Positions 7,990 to 17,118 of a DNA stretch of 64,000 bases are shown in pieces (the first letter of the stretch is position 1; each line of letters starts with the position of its first letter). The notes under the pieces are model-generated. The model did not search any database. It had not been told where the DNA came from and was given only the letters and a program-made list of their open reading frames with translations. This DNA is from Nocardiopsis metallicus. Its GTDB lineage: Bacteria > Actinomycetota > Actinomycetes > Streptosporangiales > Streptosporangiaceae. The position numbers were made by a program, and so were the translations under genes. The stretch lies in contig NZ_JACHDO010000001.1 of NCBI RefSeq assembly GCF_014201115.1, positions 1,426,001-1,490,000 on the forward strand, in the 5' to 3' direction.

Positions 7990-10900
7990 CCCGACACCGC
8001 CTCCGGCGCCAACCGCACCACCTCGCGCAGATCCTCCACCGACAGTGCGCCGAGCCACTGTTCCCCGGTGGCCACCGCGCCGTCGGCCAGCGCGCTCTTG
8101 CGTTCGATCATCTCGTCGACCCGTTCCTCCACCGTGCCCACACACACCAGCTTGCGCACCTGCACGTCCCGGCGCTGTCCGATCCGGAAGGCGCGGTCGG
8201 TGGCCTGGTTCTCCACCGCCGGGTTCCACCACCGGTCCACGTGCACGACGTGGTTGGCCGCGGTCAGGTTCAGCCCGGTCCCGGCCGCCTTCAACGACAG
8301 CAGGAACACCACCGGACCCGACACCGCCTGGAAGTGATCGGTCATCCGCTCGCGGTCGGCCCGGGACGTGCCGCCGTGCAGCCACAGCACCGGAACTCCC
8401 AGCCTGGAACGCAGGTAGGGCGCCAGCCTCTCGCCCCAGCGCGCGTACTGCGTGAAGCACAGCGCCTTGTCGCCCTCGGCCACGGCCTCGCCCAGGATCG
8501 ACTCCAGCCGGTCGAGCTTGCCGGACCTGCCCGACAGCACCGAGCCGTCTCCCAGGAACTGGGCCGGATGGTTGCAGATCTGCTTGAGCCGCGACATGGT
8601 CGCCAGCACCAGCCCCTTGCGCTCCTTCTCGTCCGCCTCGGCCATGCGCTCGGCCATGTCGTCCACCACCGCCTTGTACAGCGAGGCCTGCTCGGGGGTG
8701 AGCGTGCACCAGGTGCGCATCTCCTGCTTCTCCGGCAGGTCCGCGATGATCGAGCGATCGGTCTTGAGGCGGCGCAGCACGAACGGACCGGTCAGCCGAC
8801 GCACCAGGTCGGTGCCCTCTCCCGCGCCCTCCTCGGCCTCGGCCCGGTCGGCCACCGCGCGCTGGAAGTCGGCCGCCGTGCCCAGCAGCCCGGGGTTGGC
8901 GAACTCCATCACCGACCACAGCTCGCCCAGGTTGTTCTCCACCGGGGTGCCGGTGAGCGCGATCCTGGTCGCCGCGGGCAGCGAGCGCACCGCCCGTGCC
9001 TGCCGGGTGGAGTGGTTCTTCAGCGCCTGGGCCTCGTCGCAGACCACTCGGTGCCAGGGCATCCCCGAGAGCTCGTCCGCATCCCGGGCCACCACCCCGT
9101 AGGTGGTGACCACCAGGTCGCAGGCGCCCACGATCCGGGCCAGGTCGTTGCCGCTCGGCCGGTCCGGGCCGTGCTGGACGTGCACCCGCAGCCCCGGAGC
9201 GAACTTCTCCGCCTCGCGCCGCCAGTTGCCCACCAGGGAGACCGGGCACACCAGCAGGGTGGGCCCGGGAGCGGGGGCCTGCGCGCGTTCGTCGGTGAGC
9301 AGGGCCAGCAGCTGCACGGTCTTGCCGAGCCCCATGTCGTCGGCGAGCACCGCGCCCAGCCCCAGCTCGCCCAGGAACCGCAGCCAGGCCGAACCCCGGT
9401 CCTGGTAGGGGCGCAGCTTCCCCTCGAAACCGGGCGGGGTGCCCATGGGGCGGGGTCCGGCCTTGGCCCCGCCGTCGAGCAGGGCGCCCAGCGGGCCGTC
9501 CGCCACCACGTCCGCCACCGGCAGCGGGGTCTGCGCGGCCCCGATCGCCGCGCGCAGCGCCTCCTCGCGGCGCATCCGCCCGCGTCCGCCGCCGCTGCGG
9601 CGCATCAGTTCCAGGGCGGCCTCGACCCGTTCGGGGTCCATCTCCATCCACCGGCCGCGCACCCGCACCAGGGAGCGCTTGAGCCGGGCCAGCTCGGCGA
9701 GCTCGTCCAGCTCTTCGGCGGCCAGGGGCTCGCCGGAGCCGGGACCGCGCAGCAGCGCTTCGAAGGAGACGTCCACGAGGTCGGTGGGGCCGACACCGCC
9801 GCGCCCGCGCTTCTTCGGCTCCTCCTTCACCGTCATCCGCAGTTCGAGGGCGCCGCGCCCGCTCCACTCGGGCAGGACCACCCCGAACCCCGCCGAGGTC
9901 AGCCGGGCCGCGGCACCGCCCACGAAGGCTTGTGCCCCCGCGGTGTCCAGGGTGAGCCGGGCCGGTGCCAGGTCTCCCAGGGCCCGCCGGAGGGCGGGCA
10001 GGTGGCGTACGGCGCGGCGCAGGTCGGCCAGGGCGGTGGTGCCCACGTCCTCGGGCAGCCAGGCGGCGCCCTCGCCGAGCCAGACCCGTTCCAGGGGGAG
10101 GCGCAGACCGGGGTCGGTGGTGGAGCGTACCCAGAACTCCACGGTCCAGGGACGGGGGCCGCCCCGGGAACTCTCGGGTTCGGGCTCGCGCAGTACGAAC
10201 AGCAGCTGGGCCCGGCCGCCGCCGCGCACCCGGGAGCGCCATTGGCGCAGGGGGCCGCGCAGCGCCTGGGCGGTGCCGTCGTCCACCCGGGTGCGCTGCC
10301 CGGTGAGCGCGTCCGCCAGCCGTGCGGCGGGTGTGGTTTCGGGGTCGTGGGCCGTGCCCGGGTCGCCCGCGTCGGCACCGGCGCTGGGGGAGTGCCGCTT
10401 CGGGGCGGTGGCCAGACGGCGGGCGGCGGCGTCGGTGAGCAGCTCCAGCGGGGCCAGCACGCAGACGCGGGCGGCATCGCCCCGTTCGCGCGGATCCAGG
10501 TGGGCGGTGGCCGCGGCGGGCAGGGTTTCGGTGAGCGCCGCCAGGTGGGACTCGGCGGTGTCCAGCGGGGCGGGCCGCCAGCGGGCGTGGGGCGGCTGTC
10601 CGACCAGGTCGGGCAGGACGCCCCCGGCCAGGACGAGCCGTTCGGCGAAGGCGTGTACCGCCCGCAGGTGGGTCAGGGCGGGGCCCGCTGTGACGGGGAG
10701 GCCGTCGAGCACGGTGAGCAGGGTGTCGGCCTGGGCCGCGGACAGCGCCAGAGACGGCACCCGCCAGGGCCGGAGCACGGCGGGCGCCGTGTCGGTGGAG
10801 TCGGAGGGCGCGGGGGAGGCCGCGGTGCCGGGCAGGACGAGCACCGACGCGGCGCCGTCGGGGGATCCGGGCACGATCCCGGCCTTGGCGGCTACCCCGC

Positions 10901-11021
10901 GCAGCTCCGCAAGGCTTGCGGCGAAGGGGTGCGCCCCCGCCAGGGCTTCACCGTCGTGTTCGCCCTCGCCCCAGAGCACCAGTGTGTCCCTGGACCACAC
11001 CCCGTGCAGAACCCGCACCAC
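7986..11021 (-). CDS. SNF2/RapA-family DEAD/DEAH-box helicase-like ATPase
   Basis: A 1011-residue Swi2/Snf2 ATPase. The C-terminal half has the full motor: motif I ADDMGLGKTVQLLALL, Ia LLVCPVSLVGNWRREAEKF, motif II CDEAQALKN, motif III ALTGTPVENNLGELWS, motif V LLSLKAAGTGLNL and motif VI ATDRAFRIGQ. The N-terminal 450 residues include the SNF2-associated bacterial domain. Such enzymes translocate on dsDNA without unwinding. Stand-alone bacterial forms are linked to transcription recycling or DNA repair, and some belong to defence systems (DISARM, for example), but no methylase or other defence partner is adjacent. The downstream gene is the SWIM protein, overlapping by 4 nt. Confidence 0.93.
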   Translation of the reverse strand: MVRVLHGVWSRDTLVLWGEGEHDGEALAGAHPFAASLAELRGVAAKAGIVPGSPDGAASVLVLPGTAASPAPSDSTDTAPAVLRPWRVPSLALSAAQADTLLTVLDGLPVTAGPALTHLRAVHAFAERLVLAGGVLPDLVGQPPHARWRPAPLDTAESHLAALTETLPAAATAHLDPRERGDAARVCVLAPLELLTDAAARRLATAPKRHSPSAGADAGDPGTAHDPETTPAARLADALTGQRTRVDDGTAQALRGPLRQWRSRVRGGGRAQLLFVLREPEPESSRGGPRPWTVEFWVRSTTDPGLRLPLERVWLGEGAAWLPEDVGTTALADLRRAVRHLPALRRALGDLAPARLTLDTAGAQAFVGGAAARLTSAGFGVVLPEWSGRGALELRMTVKEEPKKRGRGGVGPTDLVDVSFEALLRGPGSGEPLAAEELDELAELARLKRSLVRVRGRWMEMDPERVEAALELMRRSGGGRGRMRREEALRAAIGAAQTPLPVADVVADGPLGALLDGGAKAGPRPMGTPPGFEGKLRPYQDRGSAWLRFLGELGLGAVLADDMGLGKTVQLLALLTDERAQAPAPGPTLLVCPVSLVGNWRREAEKFAPGLRVHVQHGPDRPSGNDLARIVGACDLVVTTYGVVARDADELSGMPWHRVVCDEAQALKNHSTRQARAVRSLPAATRIALTGTPVENNLGELWSVMEFANPGLLGTAADFQRAVADRAEAEEGAGEGTDLVRRLTGPFVLRRLKTDRSIIADLPEKQEMRTWCTLTPEQASLYKAVVDDMAERMAEADEKERKGLVLATMSRLKQICNHPAQFLGDGSVLSGRSGKLDRLESILGEAVAEGDKALCFTQYARWGERLAPYLRSRLGVPVLWLHGGTSRADRERMTDHFQAVSGPVVFLLSLKAAGTGLNLTAANHVVHVDRWWNPAVENQATDRAFRIGQRRDVQVRKLVCVGTVEERVDEMIERKSALADGAVATGEQWLGALSVEDLREVVRLAPEAVSG

Positions 11022-11042
11022 ACCTCCCGTGGAGAAAAAGCG

Positions 11043-11082
11043 AACGTCGTCGGCCCCAAGTATCGCGGGGGCCGACGACGTT
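11043..11082 (-). terminator. Intrinsic terminator between MFS and helicase genes
   Basis: A perfect 15-bp stem (AACGTCGTCGGCCCC / GGGGCCGACGACGTT) with a 10-nt loop. Read on the minus strand, the right arm is followed by CGCTTTTTC, so it fits a rho-independent terminator for the gdpD-MFS transcript, placed before the helicase start at 11021. Confidence 0.8.
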
Positions 11083-11138
11083 TTCGCACGTGCGGGTCGG
11101 GAGCGCGAGAGCGCGGGGATCCCGGACCGGAGCGCGGA

Positions 11139-12536
11139 TCAGAGGTTGGCGGGCACCTTGTTGCCGACCGCCTCGATCCCCTCCTTGAGGTTGGTGCGCC
11201 ACAGCAGGATCCCGCCGATGACGAAGAACACCACCAGGGAGAAGATCGCGGTGCGGAACCCGCCGGTCAGGTTGACCACCAGGGTGATCGAGGCGGCGCC
11301 CAGCAGCACCGAGCCCCGGTCGGCCAGCTGGAAGAGGCTGAAGTACTCCGCTTCGCGGCCGCGCGGGATGAGCAGCGAGTACAGTGCCCGGGCCAGCGAC
11401 TGGGTGCCGCCCAGGACCATGCCGATGCCCGCGCCCAGCAGTAGGAACAGCACCGGGTCGCCCGGCGGAAGGTAGTAGCCGCAGGTGACCAGCCCGCACC
11501 AGACGACCAGGCTGGCGAGCACGGTGTTCTTGGTGCCGAAGCGGCGGCCGATCCAGCCCATCAGCAGCGCGCCCGCGAAGGCGACGAACTGGATGAGCAG
11601 GATGGTGGCGCTCAGGACCGCCAGGGACAGGCCCAGGTCCTGGCTGGCGAAGCTGCCCGCGAAGTAGATGACGGCCTGGATGCCGTTGTTGAACAGCACG
11701 AACGCGATCAGGAACAGCAGGGTGTTGCGGTACTTGCCCATCTCGCGCAGGGTGCGCCAGTACTGCTTCAGCGAGGCGCCCAGCTTGGGCGGTCCGGGTT
11801 CGGCGGCGAGTTTGCCGTAGCGGTTGCGCAGCACGCGGATGCCGACGATCGAGAACAGCAGCCACCACACGCCCACCGAAGCGAAGGCGATGCGTACGGC
11901 GTGGCCTTCGTCGATGCCCAGGGCGTCGGTGGAGGCCAGCAGCCCCATGTGCGCGGCCAGCAGGAGTCCGCCCCCCAGGTAGGCCATCGCCCACCCGGTC
12001 ACCGACACGCGGTTGCGTTCGTCGGCGGTGGCGATCTCCGGCAGGAAGGCGTTGAACACCACCAGTGACATGCCGTAGAAGGTGTTGCCCAGGATGAACA
12101 GCAGCACCACGAGCTGGTAGTCGCTGGTGAAGTACATCGCGCTCACGCACAGCGAGCCCAGGGTGGCGAGCGCGAGCAGCCAGCTCTTCTTGTGCTGGGT
12201 GTGGTCGGCCAGCGCCCCCACGACGGGCAGCATCACCAGCAGGATGAGCCCGGCGACCGTGGTCACCAGGGGGTGCAGCGAGTTCGGGTGCACGCTGAAC
12301 CACTCGACCCCGAGCGGGTAGAGCGCCAGGCCGGGCTGGGTGCAGTCACCGCCCGCTCCGGCCTCGGCGCAGGCCAGCCCGGACAGGTAGGGGCCGATGA
12401 GCACGGTGACCACCGAGGTGATGAACACCTGGTTGGCCCAGTCGTAGGTGTACCAGCCGCGCTGCTCGCGCCTGCGCTGCCGCGGATCGGTCGACGGTGA
12501 GTTGTCCGCTACCGGGGGAGAGGGTGTGGAGGCCAT
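11139..12536 (-). CDS. MFS transporter, UMF1 (Atg22-like) family
   Basis: A 465-residue protein with about 12 membrane segments. The N-terminal GWYTYDWANQVFITSVVTVLIGPYL is the signature of the UMF1/Atg22-like branch of the major facilitator superfamily, and GGTQSLARALYSLLIPRGREAEYF is typical of its C-terminal half. Eukaryotic Atg22 exports amino acids from the vacuole; the bacterial substrate is unknown. The start lies 9 nt after the glycerophosphodiesterase stop (12546), so the two form an operon. Co-transcription suggests, but does not prove, transport of a lipid-derived product such as a glycerophosphodiester head group. Confidence 0.88.
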   Translation of the reverse strand: MASTPSPPVADNSPSTDPRQRRREQRGWYTYDWANQVFITSVVTVLIGPYLSGLACAEAGAGGDCTQPGLALYPLGVEWFSVHPNSLHPLVTTVAGLILLVMLPVVGALADHTQHKKSWLLALATLGSLCVSAMYFTSDYQLVVLLFILGNTFYGMSLVVFNAFLPEIATADERNRVSVTGWAMAYLGGGLLLAAHMGLLASTDALGIDEGHAVRIAFASVGVWWLLFSIVGIRVLRNRYGKLAAEPGPPKLGASLKQYWRTLREMGKYRNTLLFLIAFVLFNNGIQAVIYFAGSFASQDLGLSLAVLSATILLIQFVAFAGALLMGWIGRRFGTKNTVLASLVVWCGLVTCGYYLPPGDPVLFLLLGAGIGMVLGGTQSLARALYSLLIPRGREAEYFSLFQLADRGSVLLGAASITLVVNLTGGFRTAIFSLVVFFVIGGILLWRTNLKEGIEAVGNKVPANL

Positions 12537-12545
12537 GTGAGGGGG

Positions 12546-13385
12546 CTATCCGTTCTTCGGGGTTCTCGTGCTGCCCGGGGTCCTGCCCTGCCGCCCGCCC
12601 TGGTTCCAGCGGCCGCGGCGGCGGAGCACCTCGCGCAGGCCGGCGGTGTTGTCGGTGACGATGCCGTCCACACCCGCGTCGAGCAGGCGCTCCATCACCT
12701 CGGTCTCGTTGATGGTCCACACGTGGACCTGCATGCCGAGCCGGTGGGCGGTGCGGATCACGTCCCGGCTGAGCAGCGGGAAACCGTTGTGGCTCAGCGG
12801 GATCTGGGCGCACACGGGGGCGCGGCTGGCGGCGGGGCGCAGGATCGGCGACAGCGAGGCCAACCGGAGCCGGGCCACGTCCACCGGGCCGCAGGAGGTG
12901 GCCACGCGGGGCCCGTACAGGTGGCGGGCCCGGTCCAGGCGGTCCTGGTCGAAGGAGCCCACGCACACCCGGTCCCAGGCGTTGGTGCGGCGGAGCACCT
13001 CCAGCAGCGGCAGGACGGCGCCGTCGGCCTTGAGGTCGATGTTGAAGCGGGCCTCGGGCCAGGCGGCGAGCAGGTCCTCCAGCAGGGGGACCGGTTCCTT
13101 GCCCGCGACCCTGGCGCGGGCTACCTCCCGGTAGGGCAGCGCGCGGATGGCGCCGTCCCGGTCGGTGGTGCGGCCCAGGGTGTCGTCGTGGAAGGCCATG
13201 AGCACGCCGTCGCTGGTGGCGTGCACGTCCGTCTCCAGGTACGTGTAGCCGAGGTCGACGGCGTGTTGGAAGGCCACCGCCGTGTTCTCCAACTCGGTGC
13301 GGCGCACGCCCTGGTCGTCGGTGAGCCACCCGCCCCGGTGGGCGAGGGCGACAGGCACGGGGGAGGAAAGGTACGCGTGAGTCAC
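12546..13385 (-). CDS. Glycerophosphodiester phosphodiesterase family protein
   Basis: A protein of about 279 residues of the GDPD TIM-barrel family, hydrolysing glycerophosphodiesters to glycerol-3-phosphate and an alcohol. Catalytic motifs are present: ALAHRGG (first His), RTELENTAVAF (metal Glu), YLETDVHATSDGVLMAFHDDTLGRTT (metal Glu/Asp and second His), FNIDLKA and VHVWTIN. There is no clear signal peptide, so it is probably cytoplasmic. The GTG at 13385 (MTHAYLSS) is chosen because homology begins just after it; the frame stays open to 13628 but that extension looks non-coding. It is the first gene of a two-gene operon with the UMF1 transporter. Confidence 0.88.
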   Translation of the reverse strand: MTHAYLSSPVPVALAHRGGWLTDDQGVRRTELENTAVAFQHAVDLGYTYLETDVHATSDGVLMAFHDDTLGRTTDRDGAIRALPYREVARARVAGKEPVPLLEDLLAAWPEARFNIDLKADGAVLPLLEVLRRTNAWDRVCVGSFDQDRLDRARHLYGPRVATSCGPVDVARLRLASLSPILRPAASRAPVCAQIPLSHNGFPLLSRDVIRTAHRLGMQVHVWTINETEVMERLLDAGVDGIVTDNTAGLREVLRRRGRWNQGGRQGRTPGSTRTPKNG

Positions 13386-13611
13386 ACTCTGAAGTATGAC
13401 GGTTCCCGGGCGGGTGCTGTTCGTCCCCGCCGCGCTGTGCCGAACCGCCCCTGGTAGTGCCCGAAAAGTCTGAAAGGTATAGATGCGTCCGGTCGGGCGT
13501 CGATAGGGTCCGGATGTGATGTCCCTCGCCGGGGCTACTCCGGCCAGGGGCACCTCCGTAGCCAAGGGAAGGAGACGGCGGACCGCGCCACCGCGTGGCC
13601 GCCACTCGTGT

Positions 13612-15510
13612 ATGAAACCCGCTGACATCGCTCACCTGCACAGCATCAGCGCACCGTCACTGTCCCCCGACGGTGACCGGGCGGTCTTCGCCGTGACCCG
13701 GCCGGACCTGGAGGAGGACGCCTACCTCGGCTCCCTGTGGAGTGTGCCCACCGACGGCTCCGAACAGCCCCGCAAGCTCACCCGCGGTGACCGGGACAAC
13801 GCGCCCGCCTACTCGCCCGACGGCCGCTGGATCGCGTTCCTGCGCCCCGACGAGGACAAGCGCCCCCAGATCCACGTCCTGCCCGCCGACGGCGGCGAGC
13901 CGTGGAAGATCACCGACCACCCCCTCGGGGCGGGCGCCTTCAGCTGGAGCCCCGACTCCGCCCGCCTGGCCTACAACGCGCGGGTCCCCGAGGAGAAGCG
14001 TTATGTGGACGGCACGCCGGACCAGGAGCCGCCGCGCCGGATCACCGCGCTGAAGTACCGGGTCGACAACCTCGGCTTCACCAACGACCGGCGCCAGCAC
14101 GTCTTCGTGAGCGCGCCCATCGACCCGTCGGGCGAGGCCGGGGAGCCGGTCCAGGTCACCGACGGGGACTACGACCACGGTCGGCCGGTCTGGACTCCGG
14201 ACGGCACCGCCCTGGTGTTCGAGGCGGCTCTGCACGAGGGCCGTGACACCGACCTGGCCAGTGACGTGTGGGCCTGCGCCCCCGAGGCCGGGGCCGAGCC
14301 GCGCCGGATCACCCGGGGCGTGCTGTCCGTGGGGGCGGTGAGCCTGTCCGAGGACGGCGCGACCGTGTATTTCCTGGGTGACGAACTGGGCCCGGAGCTC
14401 GTCGACTTCGCGGGCCGGGTGACCGGTCTGTGGTCGGTGCCCTTCGACGGATCGGAGGAGCCCCGGCGCATGACCGCCACCGAGGACCCCCGGCTGGGAG
14501 TAGGCCCGCAGTCGACAGCGCGGGGCGTGCTGGTCGCGGGTGAGAACCGGGGCGCGGTCGAGCTGTACCTGATCAGCCCCGGTGGGGTGCGCACCACCCT
14601 GCTGGGCGGCCATGTGGAGGTCCAGGGCTTCGACCACGCGGGCGGTGTCACCGTCGCGGTGGCCAGCGGGGTGCACGACAGCGGTGAGCTGTACGTGATC
14701 ACCGAGGACGGTACCCGTGCGCTGACCTCCTTCGCCGATGAGGCGCTGAGCCCGCTGACGCCGACCGAGCTGACCACCCGCACCGCGGACGGCAACGAGG
14801 TCCACGGCTGGCTGGTGGTGCCCGAGGGCGAGGGCCCGCACCCGGTGGTGCTCATGATCCACGGCGGCCCCTTCGCCCAGTACGGCTGGCAGCTCTTCGA
14901 CGAGACCCAGGTCTACGCGGCGGCCGGGTACGCGGTCCTCTACTGCAACCCTCGCGGTTCGTCGGGCTACGGGCAGGAGCACGGGCGGGCGGTCATCGGT
15001 TCTGTGGGCGCGGTCACCTCCGTCGACGTCCTGGCCTTCCTGGACAAGGCGCTCGAGGACGACCGTCTGGACGCCTCCCGGGTGGGTGTCATGGGCGGCT
15101 CGCACGGCGGGTTCATGACCTCGTGGATCGCCGCCCACCACGGTGAGCGCTTCCGCGCGGCCATCAGCGAGCGCGCGGTCAACGCGATCGAGAGCTTCCA
15201 CGGGGCGTCCGACATCGGCTTCTTCTTCCCGGAGCCGTTGTACGGTCCGCCGCAGAACTGGGCCAAGGAGAGCCCGCTCACCTATGCGGACCAGATCGAC
15301 AAGCCGTTCCTGATCATCCACTCCGAACAGGACTGGCGCTGCCCGCTGGAACAGGCACAGCGCCAGTACGTGGCGCTCAAGCGGCGCGGGCACGAGACCG
15401 AGATGCTGCTGTTCCCGGGTGAGGGGCACGAGCTGTCGCGTTCGGGCCTGCCCAGCCACCGGGTGGCCCGGTTCGAGGCGGTTCTGGACTGGTGGGCCCG
15501 CTACCTGTGA
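13612..15510 (+). CDS. S9-family peptidase (acylaminoacyl-peptidase-like)
   Basis: A 632-residue prolyl-oligopeptidase-family serine peptidase. The N-terminal two-thirds are WD40/TolB-like beta-propeller repeats (APSLSPDG, APAYSPDGRWIAFLRP, FSWSPDSARLAY); the C-terminal third is an alpha/beta hydrolase with MIHGGPFAQYGW (oxyanion region), nucleophile GGSHGGFM, acid HSEQDWRCP and histidine PGEGHELS. It releases acyl-amino acids or dipeptides from short peptides, probably in the cytoplasm since there is no signal peptide. The start is the ATG at 13612 (MKPADIAHLHSISAPSLSPDG), where homology begins. No good ribosome-binding site precedes it, and a GTG at 13516 would extend the frame by 32 residues. 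Confidence 0.9.
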   Translation: MKPADIAHLHSISAPSLSPDGDRAVFAVTRPDLEEDAYLGSLWSVPTDGSEQPRKLTRGDRDNAPAYSPDGRWIAFLRPDEDKRPQIHVLPADGGEPWKITDHPLGAGAFSWSPDSARLAYNARVPEEKRYVDGTPDQEPPRRITALKYRVDNLGFTNDRRQHVFVSAPIDPSGEAGEPVQVTDGDYDHGRPVWTPDGTALVFEAALHEGRDTDLASDVWACAPEAGAEPRRITRGVLSVGAVSLSEDGATVYFLGDELGPELVDFAGRVTGLWSVPFDGSEEPRRMTATEDPRLGVGPQSTARGVLVAGENRGAVELYLISPGGVRTTLLGGHVEVQGFDHAGGVTVAVASGVHDSGELYVITEDGTRALTSFADEALSPLTPTELTTRTADGNEVHGWLVVPEGEGPHPVVLMIHGGPFAQYGWQLFDETQVYAAAGYAVLYCNPRGSSGYGQEHGRAVIGSVGAVTSVDVLAFLDKALEDDRLDASRVGVMGGSHGGFMTSWIAAHHGERFRAAISERAVNAIESFHGASDIGFFFPEPLYGPPQNWAKESPLTYADQIDKPFLIIHSEQDWRCPLEQAQRQYVALKRRGHETEMLLFPGEGHELSRSGLPSHRVARFEAVLDWWARYL

Positions 15511-16000
15511 CCTCGGGTCGGTGAGGCCGAGGGGCCGGGGCCATCGCTGCCCGGCCCCTTCCCTCCTTTGATGTGATACGCATCACGGTCAAGTCGGTGC
15601 TTGGTGTGGTTTTGGTGCCATCTGGTCGGGAACGAACATTCGCCACCCGCGCCCACGGCGGGTTTCCCGGGCGTGACGCGCTCCGCGCGCGGCGGGCGGG
15701 TTGCCCACCGGGAAGTAACGAAAGGGTCGCGTGCGGTCCAAGGGATGAATTAGTGTTCCCCCAGGTCGGAACGCCCCAGTTCGTCGCCACCAGGGTGACA
15801 GCGTCCGGCTTGCCGTTGCACTCTGCTCAACAGCTGTCCTTTTCCCATGAGCAGAGGCCGTCACAACGCCCGGTGTCTTCTCGCGACCCTTCTCGTCGCC
15901 GCCGGATCCCCCTCGCCGCGCATCCCCGCGCCGTCCCTCGGTGTGCCTTCGGGATGCCCAAGTGCCGGTAAACGGGTGTGGGAGAAAGGCAGTCGGTGCT
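15511..16000 (+). promoter_or_regulatory. Long untranslated leader region of the NlpC/P60 gene
   Basis: These 490 bases contain no convincing gene. They hold the CRP-like site (15572-15587); a GTAAC...GTCGC pair 11 nt apart (15715-15730) resembling the direct-repeat MtrA box found before peptidoglycan hydrolase genes; a 9-bp hairpin (15821-15829 with 15848-15856, CTCTGCTCA/TGAGCAGAG); and the ribosome-binding site GGAGAAAGG at 15981-15989. Motifs of the c-di-AMP (ydaO) riboswitch, often found before such genes, were looked for and not seen. Confidence 0.4.
15572..15587 (+). promoter_or_regulatory. CRP/FNR-like palindrome
   Basis: TGTGA-TACGCA-TCACG differs from the classical CRP consensus TGTGA-N6-TCACA at one base. 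It lies 62 bp after the peptidase stop and about 415 bp before the NlpC/P60 start, so it would serve an upstream promoter in that long leader. Actinobacterial Crp proteins recognise this kind of site and cell-wall hydrolase genes are among known targets in relatives; the link here is inference. Confidence 0.45.
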
Positions 16001-17026
16001 TTGACTCGCAACCCCGAACCCACGCGTCGTATGACCACGGTCGGCTTCGTCGCCCTCGGCGCCGTGATGCTGTCCTCCGGTGTGGCGCTGGCCGACCCGA
16101 CCGAGTCGGAGGCCCGTGAGCGCTACGAGGAGCTCCAGGAGGAGCTTTCGGAGCTGAACGCGGTCTACAACGAGGCCCAGGAGGACCACGCGGCGGCCGA
16201 GGCCGAGCTGGAAGACCTCCAGGAGCAGCTGGAGCAGGCCCAGCAGGAACTGGAAGCCAAGTCCGGCCAGATCTCGGTGATCGTGCAGGGCGCCTACACC
16301 GGTGCCACCCACAACCCGATGGACGTCCTGTTCGGCGGTGACGCCGACAGCGCACTGCAGAACATCGCCGACCTCGACTTCATCTCCGAGGGCCAGCAGA
16401 CGACCCTGGCCGACTACGTGACCGAGGTCGACCACACCGAGCAGCTCCACAGCGCCGCCGAGGCCACCGAGCAGGCCGCGGCCGAGTCCCTGGAGGCAGC
16501 CGAAGCGGCCGTGACCCGGAGCGAGACCGCCCTGGAGGAGCAGGCCGAGGTCCTGGAGAGCCTGGGCGGGGTCGACCCCACCGCGGGGGAGGCCACCGAG
16601 GCCGCCGACGACAACGGCGCGGCCGGTGCCGGCGCCTCCTCCGGCGGCACCGCGGCCGTCTCCGGTAACGTCCAGGCCGTCCTGGACTTCGCCCGCGCCC
16701 AGATCGGCAAGCCCTATGTGTGGGGCGGCACCGGCCCGAACGGCTACGACTGCTCCGGCCTGACCCAGGCCGCCTGGGCCCAGGCCGGGGTGAGCCTGCC
16801 GCGCACCACCTACGACCAGGTCAACGCGGGGACCCCGGTCTCGCGCGACCAGCTCCAGCCCGGCGACCTGCTGTTCTTCTACAGTGTCTCGGCCCCGAGC
16901 CACGTGGGCATCTACTCCGGCAACGGCAACATGATCCACGGCTCGAACCCGTCGAAGCCGCTGGAAGAGGTCAACCTGGCCGCGTACTGGGACGGTGTCT
17001 TCACCAGCGCGGTCCGCCCGGGCTAA
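16001..17026 (+). CDS. Secreted NlpC/P60 peptidoglycan endopeptidase (RipA-like)
   Basis: A 341-residue secreted hydrolase that cleaves peptide stems of peptidoglycan during growth and division. It has a signal peptide ending at VALADP, a long alanine/glutamate-rich coiled coil (about 35-205), a glycine/alanine linker, and a C-terminal NlpC/P60 domain with catalytic Cys in YDCSGLTQAAW, His in PSHVGIYSGNG and the third polar residue (MIHGSN). The start is a TTG at 16001, chosen because GGAGAAAGG lies 11 nt upstream and it gives a normal-length signal peptide (MTRNPEPTRRMTTVGFVALG). An upstream in-frame start at 15941 has no such support. Confidence 0.9.
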   Translation: MTRNPEPTRRMTTVGFVALGAVMLSSGVALADPTESEARERYEELQEELSELNAVYNEAQEDHAAAEAELEDLQEQLEQAQQELEAKSGQISVIVQGAYTGATHNPMDVLFGGDADSALQNIADLDFISEGQQTTLADYVTEVDHTEQLHSAAEATEQAAAESLEAAEAAVTRSETALEEQAEVLESLGGVDPTAGEATEAADDNGAAGAGASSGGTAAVSGNVQAVLDFARAQIGKPYVWGGTGPNGYDCSGLTQAAWAQAGVSLPRTTYDQVNAGTPVSRDQLQPGDLLFFYSVSAPSHVGIYSGNGNMIHGSNPSKPLEEVNLAAYWDGVFTSAVRPG

Positions 17027-17082
17027 CCGACCCGGGTCATCTGCCCCCGGCCCGCATCCGGTGCGTGGAGTGCGGGCCGGGG

Positions 17083-17111
17083 TTCCACCAGTGGAGAAGG
17101 CCGCGTATTCT
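17083..17111 (+). promoter_or_regulatory. Putative promoter giving a leaderless mRNA
   Basis: TTCCAC (17083-17088), a 17-nt spacer and TATTCT (17106-17111) form a SigA-type promoter. The expected transcription start, 7 nt further on, coincides with the ATG at 17119, which implies a leaderless transcript, common in actinomycetes. Confidence 0.4.
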
Positions 17112-17118
17112 TCGGCGC

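Noticed and set aside
7695-11444. A 1249-residue open frame on the plus strand
   Set aside because: It is antisense to the SNF2 helicase; the translation is low-complexity Arg/Gly/His/Pro with no domain, a usual shadow in GC-rich DNA.
15511-16000. c-di-AMP (ydaO) riboswitch before the NlpC/P60 gene
   Set aside because: The expected conserved blocks (GGGGGACCC, GGGGTGAATC, CAGCTAACC) are not present; only a hairpin and protein-site-like motifs are.
15847-16119. Small plus-strand ORF starting MSRGRHNARCLLATLLVAAGS
   Set aside because: It looks like a signal peptide at first, but it overlaps the NlpC/P60 start in another frame and soon becomes Arg/Gly/Pro-rich shadow sequence.
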